Source: Pseudolactococcus hodotermopsidis
GTDB lineage: Bacteria > Bacillota > Bacilli > Lactobacillales > Streptococcaceae
NCBI RefSeq assembly: GCF_011170085.1
Contig: NZ_BLLI01000003.1
Coordinates: forward strand, 1 to 64,000
DNA length: 64,000 bases
Direction of reading: 5' to 3'
Positions 8,762 through 17,100 of this stretch are shown piece by piece. Position numbers and translations under genes: made by a program. Position 1 is the stretch's first letter. Every line of letters starts with the position of its first letter. The notes below the pieces were generated by a model. It worked only from the letters and a program-made list of their open reading frames with translations. It had not been told where the DNA came from and searched no databases.

Positions 8762-9343
8762 TTACTTTCTCATTTTGCTTAAAATGGGGACTAATGCAGC
8801 TGTTAAGACTGTTGCTGCAATACTTTCAGCGATTGAATTTGTTGCAATGATTGAGGCAATCAAGGCTTTAAAAGTCATATTCAATTCATTATTGAAAAAA
8901 AGGAAAGCTGAACTCAAGACGAGAACGGTATTGGTCGCAGAGCCAAAAAAGCCAGAAAGACCCGCACCAAATCGGTTTTTAGCTAACTGATAAATGAAAA
9001 AGGGCAGAATCCCGACAATAATCCGAGGAATAAAGGCAACGAAAAGTGACCAACCATTACCATGAGGCGCAAAAGGAGAGAATAAAAAGGAGGTTGGAAT
9101 CGGCGCAAATGTCGAGTTCAAAAAGGAAATCATTCCCATGGCAAAGCCTAAAAATGCTCCTTTGCGCCAACCGAGAATAATCGAGCCAATAATCACTGGA
9201 ATATGAACCAAAGTCGGTTGAATCGGAAAAGGCCAGACGGTATAAACGATTTTGGAAAGCAACTGAATCACTACCATAATGGCGATAAAAATACCAAGAA
9301 TGGCAATATCAGAGGCTTTTGAGTGTTTTTTGGAGTTTGTCAT
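8762..9343 (-). CDS. panT: ECF transporter S component, probably pantothenate-specific
   Basis: S components bind a vitamin and work with a shared EcfAA'T module encoded elsewhere. This 193-residue protein has about six hydrophobic helices and the first-helix segment SDIAILGIFIAIMVVI that carries the small-residue face contacting EcfT. Substrate is inferred from context: it lies directly downstream of coaC and coaB, the two enzymes that follow pantothenate kinase in CoA synthesis, as for PanT-type proteins in Lactobacillales. An extended -10 (TGCTATAAT, minus strand, near 9400) suggests it also has its own promoter. Confidence 0.75.
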   Translation of the reverse strand: MTNSKKHSKASDIAILGIFIAIMVVIQLLSKIVYTVWPFPIQPTLVHIPVIIGSIILGWRKGAFLGFAMGMISFLNSTFAPIPTSFLFSPFAPHGNGWSLFVAFIPRIIVGILPFFIYQLAKNRFGAGLSGFFGSATNTVLVLSSAFLFFNNELNMTFKALIASIIATNSIAESIAATVLTAALVPILSKMRK

Positions 9344-9434
9344 GTGAGATGATAAGCCAACTTAAAAAGTCAGACTCAAATCCTTTCGTGTTTTTGTTTA
9401 TTATAGCACAAATTTAGCTGATTTCAGTAAATTT

Positions 9435-9980
9435 TCAAGAATTTGTGATAATTTCTTGAATTTTTTCAACAATATCGGAAACATCTGCCAAAGCGCCCTT
9501 ACCTAAATCGCCACAGGCTAATAAAGCAATTTTTGGCTCAATTTCGGTAAAACCAATGTTTTTTAAAGTCTGGATATTACGTTGCGTTAAGCTATTTTCA
9601 TACATGTTGGTGTTCATAGCGGGGGCAATGACTTTCTTGACACCTTGCGGGAGCGCTAGCGCCACGCTTGATACAATATCATCTGCTCGACCTTGCGCCA
9701 AGCGCGCAATCGTATCAGCAGAGGCGGGTGCAACGAGGAAAATCTCGGTATGTTTTGCCAAATCAATGTGGTTGACGACCTCGGCTCGCTCCTCAGCCAT
9801 GACACTGGTATGAACAGGGCGTTTGGACAGGACTTGCAAGGTCATGGGCGTGATGAAAGCCTGTGCAGCCTCTGTCATCAAAACGGTTACGTCGTGACCG
9901 AGTTTACCTAAGCTAGATGTGATGTCAGCGGCCTTGTAGGCGGATATGCTACCAGTTACGGCGAGTGTGATTTTGGTCAT
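9435..9980 (-). CDS. coaC: Phosphopantothenoylcysteine decarboxylase
   Basis: CoaC is an FMN flavoprotein that decarboxylates 4'-phosphopantothenoylcysteine to 4'-phosphopantetheine. The 181-residue protein has the N-terminal FMN-binding signature TGSISAYKAADI, the catalytic histidine region NHIDLAKH and the substrate motif PAMNTNMYEN. The start ATG at 9980 is set by AAGGAGACT just upstream; an in-frame start at 10004 lacks one. It overlaps coaB by 32 bases. Streptococcaceae keep CoaB and CoaC as separate proteins, unlike the fused Dfp of most bacteria. Confidence 0.92.
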   Translation of the reverse strand: MTKITLAVTGSISAYKAADITSSLGKLGHDVTVLMTEAAQAFITPMTLQVLSKRPVHTSVMAEERAEVVNHIDLAKHTEIFLVAPASADTIARLAQGRADDIVSSVALALPQGVKKVIAPAMNTNMYENSLTQRNIQTLKNIGFTEIEPKIALLACGDLGKGALADVSDIVEKIQEIITNS

Positions 9981-10662
9981 AAGTCTCCTTACTTTTTGCG
10001 ACAATCAAGTCGGCAATGTCAAGTTTCGTCTTTGCTTCTATTATAGCATTTTGGCTGACGAGCAGCCCGAGATGGCGCTCAGCCGTGATAGTCGTCAGGT
10101 CATTTGCTAGGATAAAATCTGCCTTATTTTGGGTTAATGATGTGCTGGCAACTTGAATGAGATGTTCTTTTGGGACATCAACCAGCAACTTGAATCCAAA
10201 TAAAATAACATTTTGGTTAATCGTTTTAATTGATTTTATAACTTTTGGGGTCTTTTTCAAAAACAGAACTTGATAATCAGAATGAGAAGAAATTTTCTTT
10301 TCTTCATTACTAGCGCTCAGAAATTCTGTTATATCATCAGACTTGGCTACCGTCTCAAAGTCAGTCATATAAATGGGCGTATAGTCAGAAACCGCCATAC
10401 TATGCACAACGACATCAACAGTTGGCAGATAATTTTGCATAGTTTCAAGCAAATTAGCGACACCAGAAATCCGAATAATCGTCAAATTATCATGATTGTC
10501 AGGCACAAGTGCTTGCAATCCAGCTAATAAAATAACTTCATGATTTTGAATAAGAAAACGCTCGGCAATAAGTTTTCCCAGCCTACCAGTCGCAAAATTG
10601 GTAATACCACGAACGCTATCAATGTTTTCAGTCGTCCCGCCAGACGTAATAAGAACGCGCAT
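9949..10662 (-). CDS. coaB: Phosphopantothenate-cysteine ligase
   Basis: CoaB joins cysteine to 4'-phosphopantothenate using CTP. The 237-residue product begins MRVLITSGGTTENIDSVR, the nucleotide-binding start of CoaB. It also has TNFATGRLGK, HSMAVSDYTP and the C-terminal DFILANDLT segment. ATG at 10662 has AAAGGAG upstream. It is the first gene of the coaB-coaC-panT set. The promoter carries a long perfect inverted repeat, suggesting control by a repressor that is not encoded nearby. Confidence 0.92.
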   Translation of the reverse strand: MRVLITSGGTTENIDSVRGITNFATGRLGKLIAERFLIQNHEVILLAGLQALVPDNHDNLTIIRISGVANLLETMQNYLPTVDVVVHSMAVSDYTPIYMTDFETVAKSDDITEFLSASNEEKKISSHSDYQVLFLKKTPKVIKSIKTINQNVILFGFKLLVDVPKEHLIQVASTSLTQNKADFILANDLTTITAERHLGLLVSQNAIIEAKTKLDIADLIVAKSKETYDQNHTRRNW

Positions 10663-10690
10663 AAAACTCCTTTCTCAACCGTTTTTGTTA

Positions 10691-10731
10691 TTATATCATA
10701 AAATTCGCAGCCAGTGAACTTTATGATATAA
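10691..10731. promoter_or_regulatory. coaB promoter with 12-bp perfect inverted repeat
   Basis: TTATATCATAAA (10691-10702) and TTTATGATATAA (10720-10731) are perfect inverted repeats 17 bases apart. On the minus strand the arm nearest coaB contains a TATAAT -10, and TTCACT 17 bases upstream is a plausible -35, so the repeat brackets the promoter as an operator would. No regulator is identified. Confidence 0.65.
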
Positions 10732-10761
10732 TTTTGCATCTTATTTTGTTAAAAATAAATG

Positions 10762-10797
10762 CAAAAAAGCGTTATGTAGTCAGATACGTAGCGCTTT
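10762..10797 (-). terminator. Terminator after the tautomerase gene
   Basis: AAAGCG...CGCTTT hairpin (arms include TACGTA), followed on the minus strand by six T residues; it ends the tautomerase transcript and sits upstream of coaB. Confidence 0.6.
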
Positions 10798-10920
10798 GTG
10801 TTGGCGTTCACAACCCAAATTATGATTAAACTATACCACAAAAAGTTATGTTGTCAGATTTTAAGAAATAGTCATCAGTTTGAGCTTAATCTTTATACAG
10901 AACTCGCTTTTCGTAGCAGT

Positions 10921-11106
10921 TTAATCAACTTTTTTCATTTCACCCTCTGGGAAATAAGTGCCTTCTTTCATGTCATTGATAAAAACATGAATGGCACTTT
11001 TGGGCGCAGTTGTATTTTTGAGGACAGCCTCAGTAATATCACGAGCGAGCTGATTTTTTTGCTCTTGCGTGCGACCTTCAAATAATTCTACACGGACAAA
11101 TGGCAT
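10921..11106 (-). CDS. 4-oxalocrotonate tautomerase family protein
   Basis: A 61-residue protein of the small tautomerase superfamily. After Met removal the N-terminus would be the catalytic proline (MPFVRVELFEGRT), and EQKNQLARDITEAV and HVFINDMKEG fit the family. The ATG at 11106 is chosen because the proline must follow it and AAAGAGG lies upstream; the frame stays open to 11148. Substrate unknown; such proteins in Lactobacillales have no assigned pathway. It is a single-gene unit. Confidence 0.85.
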   Translation of the reverse strand: MPFVRVELFEGRTQEQKNQLARDITEAVLKNTTAPKSAIHVFINDMKEGTYFPEGEMKKVD

Positions 11107-11255
11107 AATTTTAGTAACCTCTTTTCTTGTTTGATAATATTTTTGCATATTTTTCCTAAAATATCAAGTAAATAGATTGATTATGCTAGGAATTTCATAT
11201 ATTTAGTGAAAAATGGTATAATTGAAGTAGTAAATACTTGACATGGAGAGATAGT

Positions 11256-11957
11256 GTGGGAAAAATTATAACTTTTCTTGAAAATATTTTGAATTATTTA
11301 TGCACGATTACAGCAGATGGTTTACTAGGTTTTTTGGGAGCATTAGTTGGAGTTTTTGGTACATTTTTTGTAGTAAGATACCAAATTAAAAAAGAGCGAG
11401 AAATCGCTAAGGAAAATGATAGACCAATTCTAAAATCAACTAACTCAACTGGATACATAGATTTTGATGATGAACAGACTAAATCTATTGAATTGAATAT
11501 TGTTAATGCAGGAGAAACACCTGCTTTAGATATTCATGTTGAAGTACGTACTTTCTATAAAAATTATTTTCTTAAGGTAAAAGAAGAACTTTCTATTGAT
11601 AAGATTTTTGATAGGAAGTATGATGTACTGATGGGTGGAGATTTACTAAAAATTCCTATTGTCGTAAATAACTTTGAAAAAATGAGGAAAAATAGTGAAG
11701 GTTGCTCAATTTTTATTGATCAATTAAATAGTACTTTGGAACAAAATAATAATATGACGTTTTTTCTGAAAATAACATTTACTAATAGAGATGGGAAGAG
11801 TACTGAAGAAAAAGCAATTTTCAATTTGAAATGGTCAAACTTGAAATTTACTGATGAAAGTAGGACAATTCTTAGTTATGTGAATTTTGTTTTGGAAGCT
11901 GGTTGGGGCAAAGTTCCAGAAGGGTTTGATAGATTGAATTACAAAAAAATACATTGA
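11256..11957 (+). CDS. Unknown single-pass membrane protein
   Basis: I do not recognise this 233-residue protein. It starts with an amphipathic segment, has one clear membrane helix (about 23-43, GLLGFLGALVGVFGTFFVV) followed by basic residues (RYQIKKERE), then a soluble domain of about 175 residues rich in beta-prone and charged sequence. The start is GTG at 11256 with GGAGAG 5 nt upstream. A promoter-like GTATAAT lies at 11215-11222. The 5' region is closely copied at 13.28-13.33 kb. Base composition is more AT-rich than in neighbouring housekeeping genes, consistent with accessory DNA. Confidence 0.65.
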   Translation: MGKIITFLENILNYLCTITADGLLGFLGALVGVFGTFFVVRYQIKKEREIAKENDRPILKSTNSTGYIDFDDEQTKSIELNIVNAGETPALDIHVEVRTFYKNYFLKVKEELSIDKIFDRKYDVLMGGDLLKIPIVVNNFEKMRKNSEGCSIFIDQLNSTLEQNNNMTFFLKITFTNRDGKSTEEKAIFNLKWSNLKFTDESRTILSYVNFVLEAGWGKVPEGFDRLNYKKIH

Positions 11958-12133
11958 TTTTTCAAATTCATTTAATGTTAATATATAAATATAAGCTCAA
12001 AAAGTTCAAATGTTCTGCAAAGAAAATATCAACCAACATTTAGCATATCGTTAGCAAGTTTGCCGAAGTTTGAGGTGGTGGAATGAGAAATGCACTCAAA
12101 CTCGCAAAAACGTGTGAAATTTCAAATGAAATG

Positions 12134-12173
12134 AAAAAAGCAAGGAATGCTTGCATACACATGCCTTGCTTTA
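12134..12173 (-). terminator. Terminator after fic
   Basis: AAAGCAAGG and CCTTGCTTT pair around an 18-nt loop and are followed on the minus strand by six T residues; it begins at the fic stop codon. Confidence 0.8.
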
Positions 12174-13067
12174 TTTTTTGTAGTCAATTCTAAAATAATC
12201 TAGGTGTTTTTTAAATTTATCTTGTGCCGTCAAACAAGTATCTATCAAATACCCATGTTCCTCTTCCCATTGAGATAACCCTCGATAATAAAATAGTTTC
12301 AGATTATCTTCAATGATGAAAGGCACGATATTATTTCGGAGCAATTCTTTGAACATTAGCAAACGCCCAACACGACCATTGCCGTCTTGAAAGGGATGAA
12401 TAGACTCAAAGGCATAATGAAAAGCTAAAATTTCTTCAAAAGTTTTGATTTTGTTGCTATTGTAGGTTAGAAGAAGTTGTCTCATCTTTTTAGACACTTC
12501 TTCTGGTTGACAACTTTCCTTGCCACCAACCTCGTTTGGGATCTTTTTATAATCGCCAACCGCAAACCATTCTTTTCTTGAATCACTTGTTCCATTTTTT
12601 AAGATAAAATGAAGTTCTTTAATCAATTTTTCAGTAAGCGGCTTTTTCGCCTGTTCAATGATGAGGTCAATACACCGAAAATGATTAGCCGTTTCCACAA
12701 TATCATCTACATTGAGGCTATTAGAATTTATGCCAACCGTATTTGTTTCAAAAATATATCTCGTTTGGTCATGCGTTAGCGTACTGCCCTCGATATGGTT
12801 GGAATTGTAGGTTAGGTCGATTTGGATTTTATGGTAAATCCCGCCCTTTACTTTCCCACGTTCTTCATCTTGCAAAATTTCAAGTAGTGTTCTATGATTC
12901 GAGATTACTTGATTTTTTCGTCTAGGTTTTTCAGCATTGTCGGGAATCAACCAAGTTTTTCCTTTTAATTTTGCACCTGCAATCCGACCTTGATTGGCAT
13001 AGTTACGCACTGAACGCTCTGATAGTTGCCATTTTTCTGCGATTTCTGATACTGATAAGTCTGCCAT
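12171..13067 (-). CDS. Fic/DOC family protein with N-terminal helix-turn-helix
   Basis: Fic domains transfer AMP or other groups to target proteins. The full motif HPFQDGNGR is at residues 224-232. An upstream SNHIEG (89-94) fits the inhibitory-helix motif [S/T]xxxE[G/N], so this is a class II, self-inhibited Fic protein. Residues 1-45 (SVSEIAEKWQLSERSVRNYA) form a MerR-like DNA-binding helix-turn-helix, so it may also regulate its own promoter, which carries a 13-bp inverted repeat. ATG at 13067 has GGGAAGGG upstream. Target unknown. Neighbours are accessory genes. Confidence 0.9.
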   Translation of the reverse strand: MADLSVSEIAEKWQLSERSVRNYANQGRIAGAKLKGKTWLIPDNAEKPRRKNQVISNHRTLLEILQDEERGKVKGGIYHKIQIDLTYNSNHIEGSTLTHDQTRYIFETNTVGINSNSLNVDDIVETANHFRCIDLIIEQAKKPLTEKLIKELHFILKNGTSDSRKEWFAVGDYKKIPNEVGGKESCQPEEVSKKMRQLLLTYNSNKIKTFEEILAFHYAFESIHPFQDGNGRVGRLLMFKELLRNNIVPFIIEDNLKLFYYRGLSQWEEEHGYLIDTCLTAQDKFKKHLDYFRIDYKK

Positions 13068-13087
13068 AAACCCTTCCCATATATTTA

Positions 13088-13152
13088 TTATACCATTTTA
13101 TCGGCAAAATAAATCATTTATATATTATTAAAATAATAAATTTTGCCGATAA
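13088..13152. promoter_or_regulatory. fic promoter with inverted-repeat operator
   Basis: On the minus strand TATAAT lies at 13088-13093. TTATCGGCAAAAT (13098-13110) and ATTTTGCCGATAA (13140-13152) are perfect 13-bp inverted repeats; the first arm lies between the -10 and -35 positions. The HTH of the Fic protein is the obvious candidate binder. Confidence 0.6.
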
Positions 13153-13164
13153 TCAAGCGAAGAA

Positions 13165-13237
13165 CTCAAATTTTACTCGAAACTGACAAAAAAGCACATA
13201 AATATGCTGTAATGAGAGTTATGCTCTCTATTTTTGA
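13165..13237. repeat. Left copy of a direct repeat of the tdk promoter region
   Basis: This 73-base segment matches 19669-19744 at roughly 85 percent, in the same orientation: CTCAAATTTTACTCGAAAC, GCACATAAA, and GCTCTCTATTTTTGA are shared. The right copy carries the tdk promoter. The copies bracket the R-M and toxin-antitoxin genes. Confidence 0.75.
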
Positions 13238-13276
13238 ATTTGCTAAATTTTATTTAGGTTAGAAAAACGAATATTT

Positions 13277-13329
13277 CTAAAAAGTGATATAATTAAACTA
13301 TTAAATAATTGACATGGAGAAATAAAGTG
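13277..13329 (+). repeat. Copy of the promoter and start region of the gene at 11256
   Basis: The stretch from AAAAAGTGATATAATTAAAC through TTGACATGGAGA and GTG resembles 11211-11258 at about 80 percent, including a TATAAT-like -10, the GGAGA ribosome site and the GTG start. After the GTG the sequences diverge: here the heptamer array begins. Confidence 0.65.
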
Positions 13330-13383
13330 ATACAATTGGACAGCCAACAGCCAACAGCCAACAGCCAACAGCCAACAGCGTAA
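13327..13383 (+). CDS. Leader ORF carrying heptanucleotide repeats, 18 codons
   Basis: GTG at 13327 has GGAGA about 8 nt upstream and opens a frame that encodes MIQLD and then glutamine-, proline- and threonine-rich residues from the CAGCCAA array, stopping at TAA 13381-13383. None of the three frames of the array contains a stop. The ribosome site is homologous to that of the gene at 11256. One added repeat would move the stop to 13461-13463, and one lost repeat would move it to 13457-13459; both lie at the ATG of the downstream methylase gene. A regulatory role is inferred. Confidence 0.55.
   Translation: MIQLDSQQPTANSQQPTA
13341..13380. repeat. Tandem heptamer array (CAGCCAA, about 5.6 copies)
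   Basis: Five perfect copies of CAGCCAA plus a partial CAGC unit. The unit length is not a multiple of three, so slippage would change the reading frame of the leader ORF. Confidence 0.95.
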
Positions 13384-13410
13384 ATTTTACGTTTTTTCGT
13401 CATATTTTAA

Positions 13411-13444
13411 TAAAAAGTCGTACTCTCAAGAGTGCGACTTTTTT
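13411..13444 (+). terminator. Intrinsic terminator-like hairpin ahead of the R-M operon
   Basis: AAAAAGTCGTACT (13412-13424) pairs with AGTGCGACTTTTT (13431-13443; one G-U pair), 6-nt loop, followed by a run of six T. It lies between the leader ORF stop and the methylase ATG at 13456, so it can attenuate transcription into the operon. Confidence 0.75.
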
Positions 13445-13455
13445 GGTGCTCTCAT

Positions 13456-14139
13456 ATGAATAAACGTCTAATTAAAAGTAAGCATCGTGTTCAAAAACAT
13501 GGAGAAGTTTTCACGCCCAGTTGGATGGTTGAGAAAATGTTAGATATTCAAGGTGTGAAAGAAGACACTTACGATGTGACGAAAACATTTTTAGAGCCAG
13601 CAGCAGGAGATGGAAATTTTCTTGTAGCGATTTTAAAGCGAAAATTAGTAGGTGTTAAAGAGACTTTCAGTCCAAAATATTGGCAAACAAAATCACTTTT
13701 TGCTTTGTCATCTATTTATGGTATTGAATTTTTGGCAGATAATCTTGAGATTGCTCGTTATCGGATGTTTCTTTATTATTTAGATTGGTATGAAGAAACA
13801 TTTGGTCAAAAATTGAATAGTAGAAAAGACATCTATAAGTCTGCTTATTTTCTTATCCAAAAAAATATTGTTCGTGGTAATACTTTAACAAAGTGTCATC
13901 CTGAAACCGGTGCGCCTATCGTATTTAATGAGTGGCGACGAGTCAAGGGAAGTGCAAGCAAAGTGGAAAGGGTTGAATTTTCTTTTGCGGAATTGTTAAA
14001 TGAGAAAATTACTTTAGAATCAGGCATTTCAGAGGGACAATTAAGTTTATTTGACCTAGAGGGCGACGATACTGAACAAAAGAAAATAATAGCTACAATC
14101 ATTGATATACAGAAAGTTTACCAATTGGAGGGAAAGTAA
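13456..14139 (+). CDS. N6-adenine DNA methylase, SAM-binding half (split methyltransferase)
   Basis: A 227-residue protein with the N-terminal part of a gamma-type adenine methylase: motif X-like HGEVFTP (15-21) and SAM-binding motif I in LEPAAGDGNF (46-55), then YGIEFLADNLEIAR. The catalytic NPPY motif is absent; it occurs in the next gene instead. The ATG at 13456 has no ribosome site of its own and follows a terminator-like hairpin. The upstream leader ORF could be coupled to it. A GTG at 13432 in frame lies inside the hairpin and is less likely. Stop TAA is immediately followed by the ATG of the next gene. Probably one subunit of a restriction-modification enzyme. Confidence 0.8.
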   Translation: MNKRLIKSKHRVQKHGEVFTPSWMVEKMLDIQGVKEDTYDVTKTFLEPAAGDGNFLVAILKRKLVGVKETFSPKYWQTKSLFALSSIYGIEFLADNLEIARYRMFLYYLDWYEETFGQKLNSRKDIYKSAYFLIQKNIVRGNTLTKCHPETGAPIVFNEWRRVKGSASKVERVEFSFAELLNEKITLESGISEGQLSLFDLEGDDTEQKKIIATIIDIQKVYQLEGK

Positions 14140-17100
14140 ATGACATCAAATTTTGAATTTTTGATGGTTGAGACGGATACAGCTATTCTTTTTGAAACAG
14201 CTAATTTTGCTGAACAAAATTATATCCAAAAAGATTATGAGGGCACATTGACTAAAGTCGGGAAAATGGCTAAAAAAGTTGCATTTTCTACCGCGGAACA
14301 GGAAAATATTATTTTGCCTGAACGTTCGACGTTTAATGATTATCTCTCTGAACTCAAACAAAATAATATCGAATCTTATATTTTAGATGGATTTTATAGT
14401 ATTAAGGGAATAGGAAATAAAGCAGCTCATGTGATTAATTCACAAGAGGCGACAAAGGAAAATGCTTTAAAAGCGCTTAATCACATCTTTATTATTCTTG
14501 TTTGGTATGTCAAGAGGTATACAGATACAGATATTCAAACAGCTTATTTGGATTTTTTGGAGCCAGAGGCTGAAAAACGTTATCAAACTGCTGAGAGAAA
14601 ACTAATTTATATTCAAAGCGGTAAGTGGTCGCAATATGATGGCTATGAAAAAATTGGTGATGCCTCAATAGAAGATTTTGAAATTGACCAGTCTCCTAAT
14701 AGTAAAGATTTGCAAAAAGCCGCAGATAATACAGTTCGTGCTTATATGAATAGGGCGGGTGTACCTTATACCATTCATTGGGCAGAACTTGCTTACTCTA
14801 AAATAGAAAAGCGCTTTTTTAGAGATTACGATGTTCATGAAGTATTAAAACGTTCGGGATATAGTCCAAAAGAATTTGGTCAAGGAAATGAGTTTTATCC
14901 TGTTGATGTTGAAACGGCAAAATCAGCTATAAAAGCTGTTAAAGAGGGGAAATCAGCACTTCAAGGAATTGCTGAGGCAAAATCAGAATATGACATTACA
15001 CTGCGTCCTGAGCAAGATGCTGCGGTTGCGAAAACTAAAAAATCCTTTAAGAAAAAGGACAAAATGCTTTGGAATGCCAAAATGCGCTTTGGGAAAACGC
15101 TGACTGCTTTGCAACTGGTAAAAGAAGAGCAATTTCAAAAAGTACTGATTATGACCCACCGTCCTGTTGTCTCAGATTCATGGTTTGAAGATTTTAACAA
15201 GATGAAAATGGCGGATTCGGGCTATTTTTTCGGTTCATATGATAAAGGTGAACGTTTAGAAAAACTCAAAACAGGCAACCAACCCTTTATTTATTTTGCC
15301 TCTATCCAGTTACTTAGGTATGGCAATGGACAAGCCAATCTTGGGCAGTTTTCAGATATTGACTGGGATTTGATTATTGTTGATGAAGCTCATGAAGGCA
15401 CGCAAACGGCGCTTGCAGAAGAGGTTTTAAAAACACTTAAAAAAGATAAGACAAAAACGCTTGAGCTTTCAGGCACGCCCTTTAACCTCCTTGACCAATA
15501 CGAAGAGAGCCAAGTTTATACATGGGATTATACCATGGAGCAGACGGCGAAACTCAAATGGTCGCTTGAAAGTCCAGATAAGCCTAATCCTTACGAGGGC
15601 TTGCCCAAGGTCTCGATGTTCACTTTTGATATGAGGCATAAAGAACATTATGCAGATGAATCAAAAGCCTTTAACTTCCGAGAATTTTTTAGCGTAGATG
15701 ATAATGGTGATTTGGTACATTTTAATGACGTGACGGCTTTTTTGGATAATCTGACTAATCCAGACAAGTTATCAAATTATCCATTTTCAACACCAGAATA
15801 TCGTGAGGAATTAAGACACACACTTTGGTTATTGCCAGGTGTCAAAGAGGCGGCAGCGTTTGAAAAATGTTTGAAAGCGCATCGGATTTTTGGACAGGAG
15901 TATGACATTATCAATGTTGTGAAAGACGGTGATGATGAAGTAGCTAGTCAAAACGATTTGGATAAGGTTAGAAATGCGATTACAAAAGACCCTAGCCAAA
16001 CTAAGACGATTACGTTGACTGTGCGTAAATTGACAACAGGTGTGAATATTCCTGAGTGGACAGCAGTATTTTTCTTGTCAAATACGACTAGCGCCATGAA
16101 TTATCTTCAGGCAGCCTTTCGAGCACAAACACCATTTTCTCATGAAAAATTAGGCATGAAGAAAAATTGTTATATCTTTGATTTTGCACCAGACCGTGCC
16201 TTGTCCGTTATGGCTGAAAGTGCGCAAATCAACTCGGATGTTGGTAAGAAAAACACCCAAGAACAAAAAGATGCCATGACACGTTTGTTGAACTTTATGC
16301 CGATTCTGGGTAGTTCTGATACTGGTATGAAAACTTTTAATGTTGATAGTATGCTGACACAGCTTAAAAAGGTCTATGCTGAGAAAGCCGTCCGTTCTGG
16401 CTTTGAAGATGATAGTCTCTATAATGATAAATTGCTGACCTTGACCGTAGGCGATGCTGAGATGTTTAAAAATCTGAGTACGATTGTCGGTAAAACGCAA
16501 GGACAGAAAAAAGTATCTGACATCGTGATTGCTGATAATGGCTTGACTGACGAAGAATACGATAAGGGAGAAAAAGCTAAGCAAAAACCAATACGCAAGC
16601 GGACTAAAGAAGAAAAGGAACTGATAGAGAAAATCAATGCTGCTAAAAAACAGCGCAAAACCATGATTTCTATCTTGCGTGGTGTCTCTATCCGTATCCC
16701 GATGATGATTTACGGCATGCAAGTTGAGCTTTCCAAAGATATTACGATAGCAGATTTTACGAAACAAGTGGATGATAAGTCTTGGCAAGAATTTATGCCT
16801 AAGGGATTTACTAAAGGCATGTTTAAGGACATTTCCCAGTATTATGATGCGGAAGTCTTTATCGAGGCAGGAAGATTAATTCGTCAACGTGCTAAATCCT
16901 ATGATAAATTGGACTTTATCGAGCGTGCTGAACGTATCGCTGAACTTTTTTCTAGCTTTAAAAATCCCGATAAAGAAACGGTTTTGACACCATGGCGTGT
17001 GGTCAATCTGCAACTTGTTAAAACCATTGGTGGCTTGAATTTTTACGATGATGATTTTGTGTCAACGACTGGTAATGCTATCTCTAGTTTACACTGGGTT

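Noticed and set aside
12066-12110. Inverted repeat AGTTTGAG...CTCAAACT as an sRNA or attachment site
   Set aside because: The loop is about 20 bases, there is no T run and no promoter, and it is not repeated in the window.
13341-13380. CAGCCAA array considered as a CRISPR or iteron array
   Set aside because: Units are seven bases without spacers, and no cas or replication gene is near. A slippage-prone coding repeat fits better.
13432-13455. GTG 13432 as start of the methylase gene
   Set aside because: It lies inside the hairpin's 3' arm without a ribosome site, and the added residues (MRLFWCSH) are not typical for this family. ATG 13456 is preferred.
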